Shown here piece after piece: positions 43,264 to 55,771 of a DNA stretch of 64,000 nucleotides. The notes beneath the pieces were generated by a model. It saw nothing but the letters and a program-made list of their open reading frames with translations, did no database searches and had not been told where the DNA came from. Each line of letters opens with the position of its first letter. Position 1 is the first letter of the stretch. This DNA comes from Rhynchospora pubera (Eukaryota; Streptophyta; Magnoliopsida; Poales; Cyperaceae), in the NCBI GenBank assembly GCA_028095005.1, contig CM051459.1, positions 118,517,431-118,581,430 of the forward strand, written 5' to 3'. The position numbers were made by a program, and so were the translations under genes.

Positions 43264-43499
43264 ACTTGTGTTTATAGGTTCTAAAGTTTTTTATTTAGAC
43301 AGATTTACAAAACATATGCTATTTTACTTTGAATTTTTGCTTGAATGTCATTTTAATTTGAATTTTGGTAAGAATGTTATTTAATGAGTTCATTAAAATT
43401 TACAATTTGTGTGTCATGTTTGTTTTGAATTAGTAATCATGTTTGTGTGAATGTAATTTTACTTTCTGTTCTAGTTTTGGTATAATACTGGGCTACTAT

Positions 43500-43612
43500 A
43501 TATAGAATACAACAGTGGTGGTACCAAATTGGTATCGGACAGCGATGAATGGCCGTTCAATAGTGGTGGTACCAAATTGGTACCGGGCAGAAATGAATGG
43601 TCGTATAAATGT
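43500..43612. repeat. Two-copy direct repeat with GTGGTGGTACCAAATTGGTA
   Basis: A unit of about 57 bases (AGTGGTGGTACCAAATTGG then TATCGG or TACCGG, then ATGAATGG(C/T)CG) occurs at about 43513-43560 and 43560-43612. The TACCAAATTGGTA core is palindromic. Confidence 0.8.
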
Positions 43613-43723
43613 ATTTGAAATGGATAGAAACAAATGCGTCGCTATACCGACTTCAAACCTGAAAGCGAGCCCGACTAAAAGCTGAAAATGCCCTACCCAA
43701 ATAAATCGAAATACCGACGTATT

Positions 43724-43915
43724 TGTTCTGACAACGTTGGACCCACCACGTTCTGACAATGTGGGTCCCATCACGTTCTGACAACGTGGATCCCACCACG
43801 TTCTGACAACGTGGTCCCGTATTCTGACAACGTGGGTCCCGCCACGTTCTGACAACGTGGGTCCCGTATTCTAACAACGTGGGTCCCGTATGCTGATAAT
43901 GTGGGTCTCGTATTT
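43724..43915. repeat. Tandem array, 25-bp unit TTCTGACAACGTGGGTCCC
   Basis: Seven or eight copies of a 23-26-base unit, (G)TTCTGACAACGTGGGTCCC followed by ACCAC or GTA, run up to the right subterminal region of the CACTA element. Divergence grows toward the right end (CTGATAATGTGGGTCTC). Confidence 0.9.
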
Positions 43916-43919
43916 TCTC

Positions 43920-44200
43920 ATCTGGGTCGCTAAGGGAAGGTGTCGCCGTGTCGATAGAGTTGTTTCCAAATTGGGACGCAGTAAGAATCGAATGAGCTGT
44001 CAGACGAGGGTATCGGGGTCCCTATGGTTGACGCAGCAAAGATCATAATTAAGGACGCAGTAATCTAATTCGCGTCCATGCGACCCAGATGTTGAGTATT
44101 TGCGGCTAGAGTATCGGAGTCTCTATGGTTGCGTCGCTAAGTGGACGCGATGGCCTTGTCGTGTCGGAATAGAGACGCGAATTTGGGTAGCAGATAAGTC
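43920..44200. repeat. CACTA right subterminal repeats
   Basis: GGGTCGCTAAG, GGTGTCGCCG, GGGACGCAGTAAG, GACGCAGCAAAG, GGACGCAGTAATC, TTCGCGTCC, GCGTCGCTAAG, GGACGCGATGG and AGAGACGCGAAT lie within 280 bases of the end. They are related to the motifs at the left end. Two AGGGTATCGG / AGAGTATCGG blocks with CTATGGTTG repeat here as well. Confidence 0.8.
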
Positions 44201-44217
44201 CGATTCTAGTAGTGACG

Positions 44218-47200
44218 TAATTAATCAAATATGTGTAAGTCAAATATTTAAAATCGTTCTTTGTAATAAAGGAATGAGGTGTTAGAGTTGAATCTCTTTA
44301 AACCATAAACATAAAATTGTTCATCATTCTTTCTTCACATGAGTGTTACAATATTTACATGCTTAATTTTATAAACTTTTTAGAACACTTCATGCACAAA
44401 AATGACTTTCAATTTAATTATGAGTTTATAATATTAAAACAAACTTGAACATTTATGAATTTAATATTAAAAAAATTAACTCATAAATTAGGTACACCGG
44501 TTTTACCAAATTTTAATTTTTTTTTTGAATAAAACCAAATTTAAATTCATTGCTTTAAAGTTGATTCAATTGATTTTGAAATGAAACCCATCCACCACAA
44601 AATGTCGTAAGCCAATTATATTCGGAGTTAGCTCATAAATATTGTTAGTATACTGCTGTTAGCTCATTACTATAAGGGATTAAATAGAAGGAAACAACTT
44701 AAACAGAGAAGAAAAAAATGAGCACACGTGAAACGAAAGAGACAGAGAAGGAGCACAAAGTAGTAGACAGTCCGGGAGAAGAGGAACTACGCAGAGGAGT
44801 GGGTGCACGTGCAGTGGTGATGCAAAGTCCATCCAATTGCCACTCCTTTGTTCTCACTTCTCAATTTCTAACAATGTAAAATTCTTATACAAACCCCACA
44901 AAAATATAATATATACAATAATCTTAGCTCCGTTCCCTTGGTTCCTGGGTACTTGCCTCGGTCTTCAGCCCCTGCTGGATTTAACAAACAAAACAAATTG
45001 GTATGGACCATGGGGGCTTTACTGTACTATACTATTCTTAAGCCCACTGTTATTAAAGTATTGTGTTATGTGTATATTTATATTATATATTTTCCTTGTT
45101 GAAGGGATTCTCACGCTATCCTCCACCGCCTGGTCAAACACGCTGCACGCTTATTTTTGATATTTTATGGTTTTTTTTCCCTTCAAAAATATCATTTTAA
45201 GGAATGAGAAGGGAGTAAACCAATTTTTGACTTACATGACATCAAGTAACTTTTGTGGTAACTTCACAGGGTTTTATTCTCATCAATCAAGTTCTTTTAA
45301 AAACGTTTCGAAACAATATGTAAGAAATAAATGTACATTTTGATATATTTGATAAAATAATGAGTTTGAATATTTTAGGACCTATAAATACACATAAAAT
45401 TACGAAGGTGTCTAAGAAGTGAGCTAATATGAATTGTTTTCAATTAATGTTATACATTAATGATTCCTTCTCACAATTCTTGCTATAAAACCAAATTCAT
45501 AATGTTGGAGCAAAATGGTTTTTCATTGAGAGTCATTGAAATAACCAAAAGTTAAATTATTTAGTTTTATAATTATAAAATTTGTGAAAATGAAAAGCAA
45601 ACTTTTTAAGAAAATTATTTATATTATATAATATTTATTGAAAAAGACAAAAATACAGAAATTTAAATGTTAATATGCAAGTGATCAGTAATGTTTTCTT
45701 AAATCCAGCACTGATTTGTAATGTCTCTCTTCATTAATTAATAGCTGCGCTTTATATGCAAGTGCAACAAAAGACTCCTTTTTTCAGAGCATGAAATAGT
45801 AATAACATGCTGATTTTACGCCACGTAAACTAATGATGTACAGTGTTTTGCTTGAAGCATGTGTATTGAAATACACAACAGTTTTGGGTACCCATGCAGT
45901 AATAAAGTTTTGATGACACACTAAAGTAGATCTACAGACCAGCCTTGGGTGGCCTTTGCGGATAACATGTTTTTGTACGGACACCAGTGGGGCCCACCTT
46001 TGAATAAAAATTAATCAGCTCGTATACTCATATTGGATTTTGATACGGTTTGCTCTGATAAAAATGTAATATTAACTCACGTTAATTAGCTACATTCCAT
46101 AAATTATTTGATTACATGTAAGTTTTATATGATTAATTACGAATACTAACAAGCAGATTTCGTTTCATCATTTCATGAAAGTTATATGAAATATATAGCA
46201 AATAATTTAGGATAATTTGAGTGCTAACACTGACATCTCAAATTTTAATTTATTATGCAAAACTATATGGGTTTAAACTAGGGATGGTTGACTTTATTAA
46301 AAAAAAAAAAACTCAGTTAAGTCTACTTCGTGTATGATTACATTAGTAGAAAATGTTGACGGGTGCGATGTCCAAAATTATATATAACTCGTTTCTTCTA
46401 ATGTGATCTTCTTTTTCTTCATTAATTAATCGTAATCTGACGACTCATATATTTCCACCTATACTTATTTAAATTTAAAATTTATAATATATATTTTAAG
46501 GTGCATTAGCCGATCTGAAGAGCCAGACAAGCATATGCACTAAAAAAGAACTTTTGGAGTAGTGCACACCTTTTTTTGTTTTTTCTATGTATCATTTCAT
46601 ACAACTTTATCATGTCTTCTTGTGCATAAAATTTGCTGAATGTAAAATTTCTTTAGATAATTATATTTTTCTTTAATTAACTGTTTTTTCAATAAATATA
46701 TTTTTTTCTAAATATAATTTGAAAAATAAGATTAGTATATAATTAGACATTCACATATGCTCTCGTATTTACGATGACAATGAAACTATATCTGACAAGC
46801 ATCTATGCAAATTTCATACGAATCCTAAATGGTCTTCTCTAAAATCTACATCATGTCATAATTGTATGATTTATTGAATCAAACGGTTGAGATCGTATTT
46901 TATAGTTTTACTGTCGTCGTAACGATAACAAGAGATGCAAAATATTACCTGTTGTGACATCAAGTTTCACGGATTCATCATTTTCTGATTTTTGGTCGCC
47001 AACCCAATGTATTTGTATTTAATATTTTTACAAGGTGAAATTGTAAAGTGTCACATAGTATGGATTGAGGTCTGAGGAGTGAGTGAGGAGGAGAATGATA
47101 CAGAGAAAAAAATAGTTACATTTTTATGTCTATTATATGCTGTGCATGCCAACTCAAGTACTCCGACCAAAACCAAACAGCTTCAACAAACTCAACTACC

Positions 47201-47520
47201 GAACAAATTTTTTGTGTAGTTGTGCACTTATTCTGCAAAATTAAATTAAATGTTCAATTTATCTACTGACTCCAACCCATATTTGATATTTCCATACATA
47301 ACATACCCTCAAAAAGAGATATTTCCATACATAACAAGATCACCTCTTGTAACTACTTCACCACCCGCAGCAAACAATGAAGTGGCGAGTGGTCACAGAA
47401 GAACCCATTTAAATTTGGGAGTGTGGCAAGCCTTCTTCTTCGCCTACATTTCTGTGCTATGTCCCTCTGGCCTCTGCAACAGTGCAACCCCTTGCAAGAA
47501 GGCATTGTATTCTAATTATG
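44218..47520. other. Intergenic, no gene recognised
   Basis: AT-rich DNA with a less AT-rich patch at 44700-45150 that has G-box cores (CACGTG at about 44725 and 44806). A 107-codon open frame at 44837-45160 resembles no family I know and could be chance. No repeat structure noticed. Confidence 0.4.
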
Positions 47521-47528
47521 CTTCTTAA

Positions 47529-47815
47529 TAGGGGTGTCAACGGCAACCGTTTCGCCGTTATGCCGTCACGTTAACGGTAAGTGGAACGGTAAGTGGCAGC
47601 GAAAATTGTGACGTTTCGATAATGGAACGGCAAACGGAATGGGTAGTGGAACGGAATAGCATATACCGTTTATTGAAATCGTATATTTTGTACATGCCGT
47701 TTAGCGAAATGATAAATGGAACGGCAAACGAAACGCTAAAATTGTGCCGTTTCATTTGTGGCACGGCAAACGGAACAGCCTGTTCCGTTGCCACATACCA
47801 CGTTTGACAGGCCTA
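47529..47815. mobile_element. hAT-superfamily MITE with perfect 8-bp TSD
   Basis: 287-bp non-coding element. Its ends TAGGGGTGTCAACGG and (complement of the right end) TAGGCCTGTCAAACG are typical of hAT elements. It is flanked on both sides by CTTCTTAA (47521-47528 and 47816-47823), a perfect 8-bp duplication. The interior repeats GGAACGGCAAACGGAA-like words on both strands. Open frames crossing it are fortuitous. Confidence 0.95.
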
Positions 47816-47829
47816 CTTCTTAAAACAGA

Positions 47830-48188
47830 AACACACACACACACAAAAGGAGAGAGAAGGTAGTGGTAATTTTTGCTCAGCCCCTATCCTTTCCCAATTT
47901 TACGTCGTAAACGTTATGCATGCATTAGTAAAAGACAAATCAAGAAGAGGCCAAACTTTTCTTTTCCAATATTCTCTCCACGCATTGATATATTTATCTG
48001 AGTTTGTTTGCTTGTTCAGTTGTTCCCTTATCGCAGTCAATATTCTCAGTCTTGACCACCTACTACCTGTTGTGTTATGTCAGTGTTTTCCTGTCTCATT
48101 TGCAGTATTTTTATCTGTATTGATAGCATTTATTCAAAATATATAAAATAGTTGCATGGTAACCATGTTAGATATATATATACATCTA
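47830..48188. other. Short intergenic stretch
   Basis: No gene or repeat recognised apart from a (CA)n tract of about 14 bases near 47831-47845. Confidence 0.4.
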
Positions 48189-48204
48189 TATGCCTTGTTA
48201 TAAA

Positions 48205-49496
48205 GATATGGGTGGTTTAGGGGTACTGAATCTCCAATACGGGTGCGTTTGGATCGTTGGAAGAAAGAAGAAGAAGAAGGAAGAAGAAGAAAAAAAAATT
48301 ATAAACAATTCAAACTCTTCACAAAATTACACACTTTCCAATACTTCTTTCCACTTCTTCCCTTCTTCTCTTCTTCCCACACCTATCCAAACGCACCCTA
48401 CATGAATATTGCTTTCTTGTTGAAGTGGTGGTTTAGATTTTCTGACAATAGTTATTTTTCATTGTGGAAAAAAATGATACTGAAGAAATATTTTGGGACC
48501 AATCAAAAAGGAAAAATTTCCTTCTTTTGGTCAAACATTCAAAAAATTGCTAATATAGGACAAGTGTCTAGTAGATATCAAATTAGAAATGGAAAATCTG
48601 TTTCCTTTTGGCATGATATTTGGTATGGAGAATGTTCTTTAGCTACTTTATATAACTCTCTCTATACAATTTGTGCTACCCCTAACTGTTCCGTGCAGGA
48701 AGTTTGTCATTCTCAGGGCATGAATATCGTTTTCACAAGAAATCTGACAGGCAGGGATTTATTGGACTGGGGGGAACTAAACCATCTTATTTCTAAAGTA
48801 ATACTTCAGAATATGGAAGATCAGATTTTCTGGCGTTGGAGTAGTTCAGGCCATTTTAATACTAGTTCAGCCTATACGTTCCTTACTTATGGGGGTGTCA
48901 CACCACCTAACTCTTTGACTTGGTGGAAAACCCATGTTCCACATAAGATTCAAATTTTCATGTGGCTCTTGGAACACAATAGAATTCTAACAAAAAATAA
49001 TCTGTTGAAAAGAGGCTGGCAGGGGTCAGGTTTATGTTGTTTTTGCCAAGAACAAGAATCAGTAACCCATCTTTTTTTACACTGTGTGTATGCCAAGCAT
49101 ATTTGGTTCTGGCTAGGTGATGCTCAAAATTTATATACACACCGGCAGGGAATCAGTGATATCTTAACTTTTGCACATTCTCTAGATAAAGATGATCAAC
49201 ACTCGTTCCTATTAGTATTCAGTGCATTCTGTTGGACAATTTGGACTCATAGAAATCATATCATTTTTCAAAATGTTGCTGTAAAAAGTATGAGAAACAT
49301 ATTATTGATGATTAATGGATTGGTTGACTATTGGACAGGACTAATGAAACATCCAGAGAAGAAGCTGGTGTTCAAGTGGCTTCCTAGGGATTGGGATGAA
49401 ATACCGCTCCAAATGTCACTACCAGGTGATTTGCTGGGACATGGGGATGGAGAAACCACACCTTCACAACTGCTGTTACCAGGAGGACCAGAATGA
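48205..49496 (+). pseudogene. LINE ORF2 C-terminal part (zf-RVT), interrupted by a MITE
   Basis: Codons GAT...TAC (48205-48240, DMGGLGVLNLQY) continue after the MITE and its TSD as MNIAFLLKWWFRFSD from 48402, so that GGLGVLNLQY-MNIAFLLKW is the pre-insertion reading. From 48402 the frame is open to the stop at 49496. It shows RYQIRNGKSVSFWHDIW, a DQIFWRWSSSGHFNTSSAY segment, WWKTHVPHKIQIFMWLL, and the zinc-binding residues GLCCFCQEQESVTHLFLHC; after that come AFCWTIWTHRNHIIFQ and a Pro/Gly-rich tail. This is the RVT zinc-binding module typical of plant L1-like elements. The 158-bp MITE plus 3-bp duplication (161 bases) shifts the frame, so the original protein cannot be read across. Confidence 0.9.
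48241..48398 (+). mobile_element. PIF/Harbinger-like MITE inside the LINE
   Basis: 158-bp full copy with perfect ends GGGTGCGTTTGGAT / ATCCAAACGCACCC. It is flanked by TAC at 48238-48240 and 48399-48401. Because the target was coding, the empty site can be read directly, which fixes the element's ends and the 3-bp duplication without ambiguity. Confidence 0.96.
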
Positions 49497-49784
49497 AGAT
49501 TGCAGTAGTAAATGATGCTGCAATGATGTTCTTTGTTTCTAGTTTTAGATGCAAAACGATTAACTTCTGTGGAATGTTGATGTAATGATGTTTTTATTTC
49601 TAGTTCTAGGTGGGAAACTTTTAAACAGATCTTATCACAAAATACAAATGAGCCTCGGGTTATGGCTCCTTTGTTTTTGGGATAGAGTTTAGTGTTAAAT
49701 AGTCGTAAAAACTTCAGTTTCTATAATGAAACCGGTAACCCCATGGTTACTTTTCTCAAAAAAAAAATATGCCTTGTTATAAGA

Positions 49785-51390
49785 ATATATATATACATCT
49801 AAACATACACCTAAATAATTAATTTTTCAGTCTTTAATTACTTATCCATATATAGATGAAATGGAGTAGCCTTTAATTTGTTAAGTACTTTTTATCGTAA
49901 AAAGTAAAAACTAAAAAGTTAAATTATATGCAGTAACTTCTACGGACACACACTAATACTTCTATTACGTGCGCACTAATTCTCTGTGTAGTTCCAAACA
50001 ATTAAATTTTTTACTTTCATTGTTGGTAAAGTCTAGAAATGTAGAAATTAAGGTCAAGAAGAAAAAGAAATTAATAATAATAATTCATAAAAATGGAAAA
50101 AATGAGGTATATAATATATATATTTCATTCATATATAGAGTACAATACTTTATTAAAGAAGGTTGGTTTTTTAAGAAAAATACAGCAATTTGTTCTGAGA
50201 CCAAATTTAGCGCATTTTGTTTTACCTGTTGGTAATCTGGTACCTTCCTGAGAACAGTTGTATCTAAAATTAGATAGTTGATCATGTGACATTTTAGACG
50301 TATAATATGATCCATAATTAGTGTACAATAAGGATTAATTTGTTTCCAATAGTATAATATTCATTAATCTAAGGTGACCAAGTGGTCAATTAATAAACTG
50401 CCGTTTGTTTCAGACATGACGTTTGGTTAGCCTTAATCTCTTGCATGAACAGCTCTAGTATAGGCTGAAGAAATGAAATTTATTGAAATCAGATTACCAC
50501 AAACCTGATTGGTAGAAAATTGAAATAGTATTGCTGGTCTGGCAAATTTGGGTATTTAATTTGTCAAATACACACATTACAAACATCACATTAGCAGTAT
50601 ATACCCTTATCATTATCAATGACTATGTGTTATCTGTTTTTCTCTGTAAAGATTATCCATGGCATGAGTTACATAAACACATAATAATTGTCGATTTCAA
50701 TTTGCAAGGCTGTCTATCTTCAGTCCTAATCAAGCAAGAAACACGACGCATTCCCCGATGTCAATGCATATGTGGAACATGCTAGCAATCTCCAAATTCA
50801 ATTCAAGAACATGGCAAATAAATGGTTGCTAGCTTCACGTAAAAGCTTAGTGGTGGTGTCATGAGCTTCATCAATAATTGCACTGTTATCTATAATAAGA
50901 TCATCAGACCTCGTTTAAAGAAATAGTAATTGGTGACAATTAATTGTGTTTTATCTTGGCAACAAAGCAACAGTAAGTATATCGCTAAATGCATAAAGAT
51001 AGGGTGTTCCTCACTCAATTCATCGGTTTAAGTGAAATCATTATAAAATTAGAAGATACACCTCCAATATATGCATGAATGTGCCTAATTTTCACTTTTA
51101 ACAGGTAATATATGATAAAAGTTATTTGATCCTCTCAAAATCTTTTAATTAGATATCTAGGGTTTAGTAGGTACACCATTTCCGAAGAAAAGAATTGTAT
51201 TTATTGGCACCAGTAAGTTGATGCAAGTACCCAGTTTGTTGATGCAGCAAAATATATATAACAAACAGACAAATACATATCAAGCTATCACTCTGAAAGC
51301 AATATTTCATTAATTAGCACATACCAACTCCTTAAGTAACCATTCTCTGGTTCTTAGAATATCAAAAAATACTCCATTTCCAAGGGCCTT
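49785..51390. other. Intergenic, no gene recognised
   Basis: AT-rich, with no credible coding frame and no repeat structure recognised. Confidence 0.4.
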
Positions 51391-51809
51391 TTCTACAGTG
51401 TTTTTGATGATGTCATTGATGACATCATTGCTACTCTAGCTGAAACGATCTGGATCGTCTAAAAAAAATCGATCTCGATCTGTCCGTATCTACTTCGATC
51501 ATTCCGTCACACTTCTTCTCTTCATCAGGCAACCCCTCTTTTTTTTTTCTTCCCTTATTTTTTCCCTCATTTCTCGGAGCTTAGTCTCAACCCATTTTCC
51601 TGGAATAAAAAAGAGCAGGCTGACCTGAGCGACTGGAAAAGGGCAACGACGGACACAGCGGAGGAAGGGAATGATTGACGGTTTCCTCCCACTTGCTCCC
51701 TGGATTTCTCTCTAACTTCCTCCTCTTCTGCACTTCTCACCATCTACTCTTTTTTTCTTTATTGTTCACTTACCTCTCGATGCACACGATTGCCAACAGG
51801 AAAATCGAG

Positions 51810-53222
51810 ATGGAGGTTTGGAGGGAAGTGCGCTACTGCAATTTCTCCTCCAACCCATGGTGTCCCTCCTCTTCATCCTTAGTTCCAGCGCGAGGTATTC
51901 TCGATGTTAAAAATTTGTACGAACCGCTGAGCTCTTTCTCTCTAATTTATTCATTATTTTTCTTTCTTTTTTATTTTCTGCTGCTCGGTCATGTCTTTGT
52001 CTACTCATGGTTGTTGTTGTTGTTTCTTTCTCTTTAATTTCTTAACGATGTTACTTTCTTTTTTTCCCCTATTTTTTCAATAGGGTTTTCAATTTCAGTC
52101 CAATCTTAGTCTGATCGGTTGTACTTGCCTTTCCTTGCAAATTAGGCTGAAGATTTGGAGATTGCTATCAACACGCAACTGTGGATGGGCTGTACCTTTC
52201 TTCTACGCAGTTGATTTCTTTGGCTTATGCTTTTTCAGGTCAATTTTTATCCTCTCCATTTTAGTTTTTATTTGTCCTAAATAATTAGTATAATTTAGCT
52301 CCATTTCCTATGGTGTGATGGTATTGTGCTCTCCCTAATGTTTAGCTTTTTTATCTTTATTATTTTTTCCTCTATCCTCTTTTTTGTGCAAATGGTGAGC
52401 CCTTAATGTGTGGCTTATTTCAGAGTATCATGTTTAGATTAACTTCAGTATGAATTAAATTTTCTTAGATACATAATAGTGTTACAAATAGTGGTTTCTT
52501 TTAGATTTTTTCAATTTCTTTTGGCTGCTTGATTTTCAGGATTAGGTTGGATATTTAGATGGTTATCACAACTAAACTTATAATGAACCTTTAATTACAT
52601 GTTTGAGGCTTAATTAAGCAAAGTATGTATGCATGATTAAAAATCGTGGGGGTCAGCAACTCAGCATATCATACCTTATGAATCAGGTATAGCCAGTGCC
52701 TTAATTGTTTTTTGAGTTTTTCAGTTGCTTAATAAAAGCATTTATGTCATCGGATAGGACTAAATAGAGTGATTTTAACCAACTAGATCTATTTGTTATT
52801 CTTCATTTGATGTTTAATATTTAATTCATTCAATGGCACTTATTTTTTTTGTCTTTCATAAATTTTAGGTTAGCAAAGTTCGAGTCTAAGTCTGTAAGTA
52901 TTTTGGTTTCTTTTCACTTTGATGGCTTCGAGGTAAATGGAATGTTATATCAGAATCTACTGAATAATGAGTTCAGAAAGCAAAAGATTAAGAAGATATC
53001 AATATGTATAGACATCAGTTTCCCAATTATGTCCTTCGAATTACAATTGTTATACGACATCATCTAAATTTTCATATTCTTCTCTTCAGATATGAACTGA
53101 GTGTTATTTTAATATCTAATTATAATATTCAGGTGTTATATTCCTCATGTTCATTAAATGTTGAGATAATGACAAGCTTCAGATTGAATTGGAGACTCAA
53201 GTCGCAGAGATGGAAGTCTTAG
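51810..53222 (+). pseudogene. Exon-like blocks inside the Helitron, unknown protein
   Basis: Three stretches look like exons with GT/AG borders: MEVWREVRYCNFSSNPWC through SLVPAR (51810-51893, donor AG/GTATTC), AEDLEIAINTQLW (about 52146-52185, after an AG), and DKLQIELETQVAEMEVLEP (about 53172-53229, donor AG/GTAAAC). The last would form a coiled coil. Helitrons often carry such gene pieces. I do not recognise the parent gene, and the blocks may not belong to one gene. Confidence 0.35.
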
Positions 53223-55771
53223 AGCCAGGTAAACAAAGCCAAGGAGAGCTGCAGTATCACATTATGACTGTTTAGGATTACATTTTGTTCTTCATCTCCT
53301 TATGCTCACTATAACTTTATTTTGATAAATGCAAAGAGTGCTGATAATGAAATATATACTGGTAATATATGTAATAAAGAACAAGAATTTGATTTTATTT
53401 AGTATTTTCATCACTTAACAAGAGAAGATGTGTCTTGATTGGGGTCTGAGAGGATTTTTATTGCTGTCATATCAATCTCATATCTTCCTGTAATCTCTTT
53501 AATTTTAAAGTGTTGTAAAGGTTATCGTCACACCAAGGAAACTGCATAAATTTTTTAGGAACTAAAATAGTTGAATTCACAGTGACACAAAGCAAATCAA
53601 GTACTGCATCAGCCCTCTGCAACTTTCTTTTTTTACTTATTTTAACTCAGGCTTTAACTTTTTATATTATTTGTCTCAAATATTATCTAAATTATGATAG
53701 AAATCTTTCAGGTTATATTTCAAGGTCTCATATTTTGCAAAGGAATATTATGATATCAGTGAGTGAACAACCTTTGATGTTACGTTTACTATTTAGGATG
53801 GATTTCACATTGGATTGGTTGGCTGGACATGAGCTTTCCAAAGCAAAAAGAGTTAACCAAAGTAGCAAACATGAGAAAATTGACTGATGTTTATAGGGAA
53901 GGTTGCCACATGACTTAGTAGTACAGAACACCTACATATCATAAAATTATGTAATATTCAAAATGATGACAGATTTCCCATCAAACAATAACGACAAAAT
54001 AGTTATTCTAGTTAGTGATAATTATGCAAGTTTTCTTTTTTTAGTAAGCATCAATTTATTTATTTTTTGAGAAAAGACTGCTTTTAAAGTCTAGCTAAAC
54101 AAAGGAATTTGCATTGGCTAAATAGAAGCATGTTATTACATGAATGAAACATGTACTAATATACCTGAAATGAATTGTTCCAATAATAGTATATATTGAC
54201 GTTCAGTAATGATCATTTTGAGAGCAAAATCATTTTATATTTATTATTTGCAGTCATAATTATTGATATTTTTCCATTTTTATTTTGGTTCTCAGCTTCA
54301 AAATTGTTCTATTTTTATCACTGAAGTTATCAATATGGCTGATCTTTTTTTCCTTCAGCTGTTTTTTTTTCTTCTCAGCTGACATTACGAAATTTTCTGC
54401 AAGGAGGGCAGGATTAGTAAACAAAAGGTAGGAGGCTAACAGCACGAGGTACAACAACAACATCTCTATTTTAATAAACAAAGTGCTACTTGAAATTAGT
54501 TTATGTGTTTGTCTTCATGGCAATTGCACAGGTCACTCCTAAATTTCCAAACACTACTCTTTTAAAATTAAAAGACTTAAATACCCTTAATATTTTTTAC
54601 ATTAAATTATATTGTTTTAAATCTAAAATAAAGGGCAATGTGGTCTTTACAATTCAAATTTGGAGTGCTTTGCAAATTTGAGGGTGACCTGGGCAATTTC
54701 CGTTGTCTCATTTTATTCTATTCAGGTTGTATACAAGGTGTTTTGTATGAATTTCTAAAATCACTAGGGGACTAACAAGCAACAAGCTTTAGTTTTTCAT
54801 GGACCAGAACAAGACTATGAAGGTTATTGTTATTTTTTTTGTACTATATTTGCAGCTTTGTATATCTACAGAGCCCTTTTTAATTGGGTACATATATTAC
54901 TGTAAATTGTTTAGTCATAAATGCAATTTTTAACTAAATCAAAATTGATATGGTAACATAAATGTGCTGAATAAGAATCGCATTGACCTATGTATACATA
55001 GAAGTCTAATATTTGCCATTTCTAAAACTTCAATATCAAATTTCTTACTTTGATTTGCCTGCAAAATAACTTTGTCTGGTCTAAGAATTTCTCATTATTC
55101 CAGCCATGCTTCAAAAGAAAAAGGATGGAGTTCAACAAGAAGACAAGAAGATTTCTCAGATCAAAATATTCTCAAGCTTCGTAAAATATCACACGAAGAA
55201 CTGACATATAAAGAACAAAGGTGTTGACACACAACTGATCTGTATGGAATAACAAATTGAGTATTCTACTCAGTTTTGTGCAAATTTTATTATTTCATCA
55301 TTGTGTGTGTTGTATGGCAATTTTGTACTGCTTGATGGTTGGATCAAGGTCCTCAATTCACAACAACCTTTGGGTAATCCTTAGCTACATTTGATCCTTT
55401 CATTGTGTTGCTTCCAAAACATGAAAAAATGCTAAGTTAAGATGAACTTCGTCATGTTACTTATTTGAAATTTGGTTAATTTGGTGAGAATTTCCGAGAT
55501 TTCAGGATCGTTGTTTTCATGCGCCCAATAGTTTTTTGCATATGATTTATTCTACAAGTCAGATTGCTGATTAGTTTGGTTAATGTGTTAGAATTTGGTG
55601 ATTTTTATTCAATGGTGAACGGTGATATCTTAATTGTAATTGAAATCAATTCCATTCTAACATTGTCTGTGAGTGGAAAAACCAAGATTTAGTTGATTAT
55701 AAAGAACTTTTTTATATCTAATAATTGTAATTTATGTTATCCACAATTAGTAGTGGGTGATAAATTTTCCG

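Larger units (their letters stand above)
34508..44214. mobile_element. Non-autonomous CACTA (En/Spm) DNA transposon carrying gene fragments
   Basis: 9707-bp element. The left end CACTACCAGAATTTCG and the complement of the right end CACTACTAGAATCGG are the standard CACTA termini (11 of the first 12 bases agree). The flanks show the 3-bp duplication ACG (34505-34507 and 44215-44217). Both subterminal regions (34530-34830 and about 43920-44200) are crowded with GAGACGC / GCGTC motifs in both orientations, as expected for transposase binding. No TNPD/TNPA-like transposase frame is seen. The interior holds a PPR fragment (minus strand), a second multi-exon gene fragment (plus strand) and several tandem and inverted repeats, so it is a Pack-CACTA type element that must depend on a partner in trans. 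Confidence 0.9.
48204..49767 (+). mobile_element. 5'-truncated L1-type LINE
   Basis: Runs from the middle of ORF2 to a poly(A) tail at about 49757-49767. It is flanked by the 15-bp duplication TATGCCTTGTTATAA (48189-48203 and 49768-49782). The coding part is the C-terminal region of ORF2 with the reverse-transcriptase zinc-binding domain; the endonuclease and the polymerase core are absent because of 5' truncation. A MITE is inserted at 48241-48398, so the LINE copy is older than that MITE insertion. The 3' UTR ends ACTTTTCTC before the A-tail. Confidence 0.95.

Noticed and set aside
44837..45160. 107-codon hydrophobic frame
   Set aside because: No recognisable family, no splice or promoter context; the hydrophobicity follows from T-rich DNA.
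47558..47807. Open frames on both strands inside the hAT MITE
   Set aside because: They reflect the repeated GGAACGGCAAACGG words of a non-coding element.
48243..49496. A single 417-residue protein starting MRLDRWKKEEEEGRRRKK
   Set aside because: The first 53 or so residues come from the inserted MITE, and the frame joins the LINE ORF2 sequence by chance. The real LINE reading resumes at 48402.
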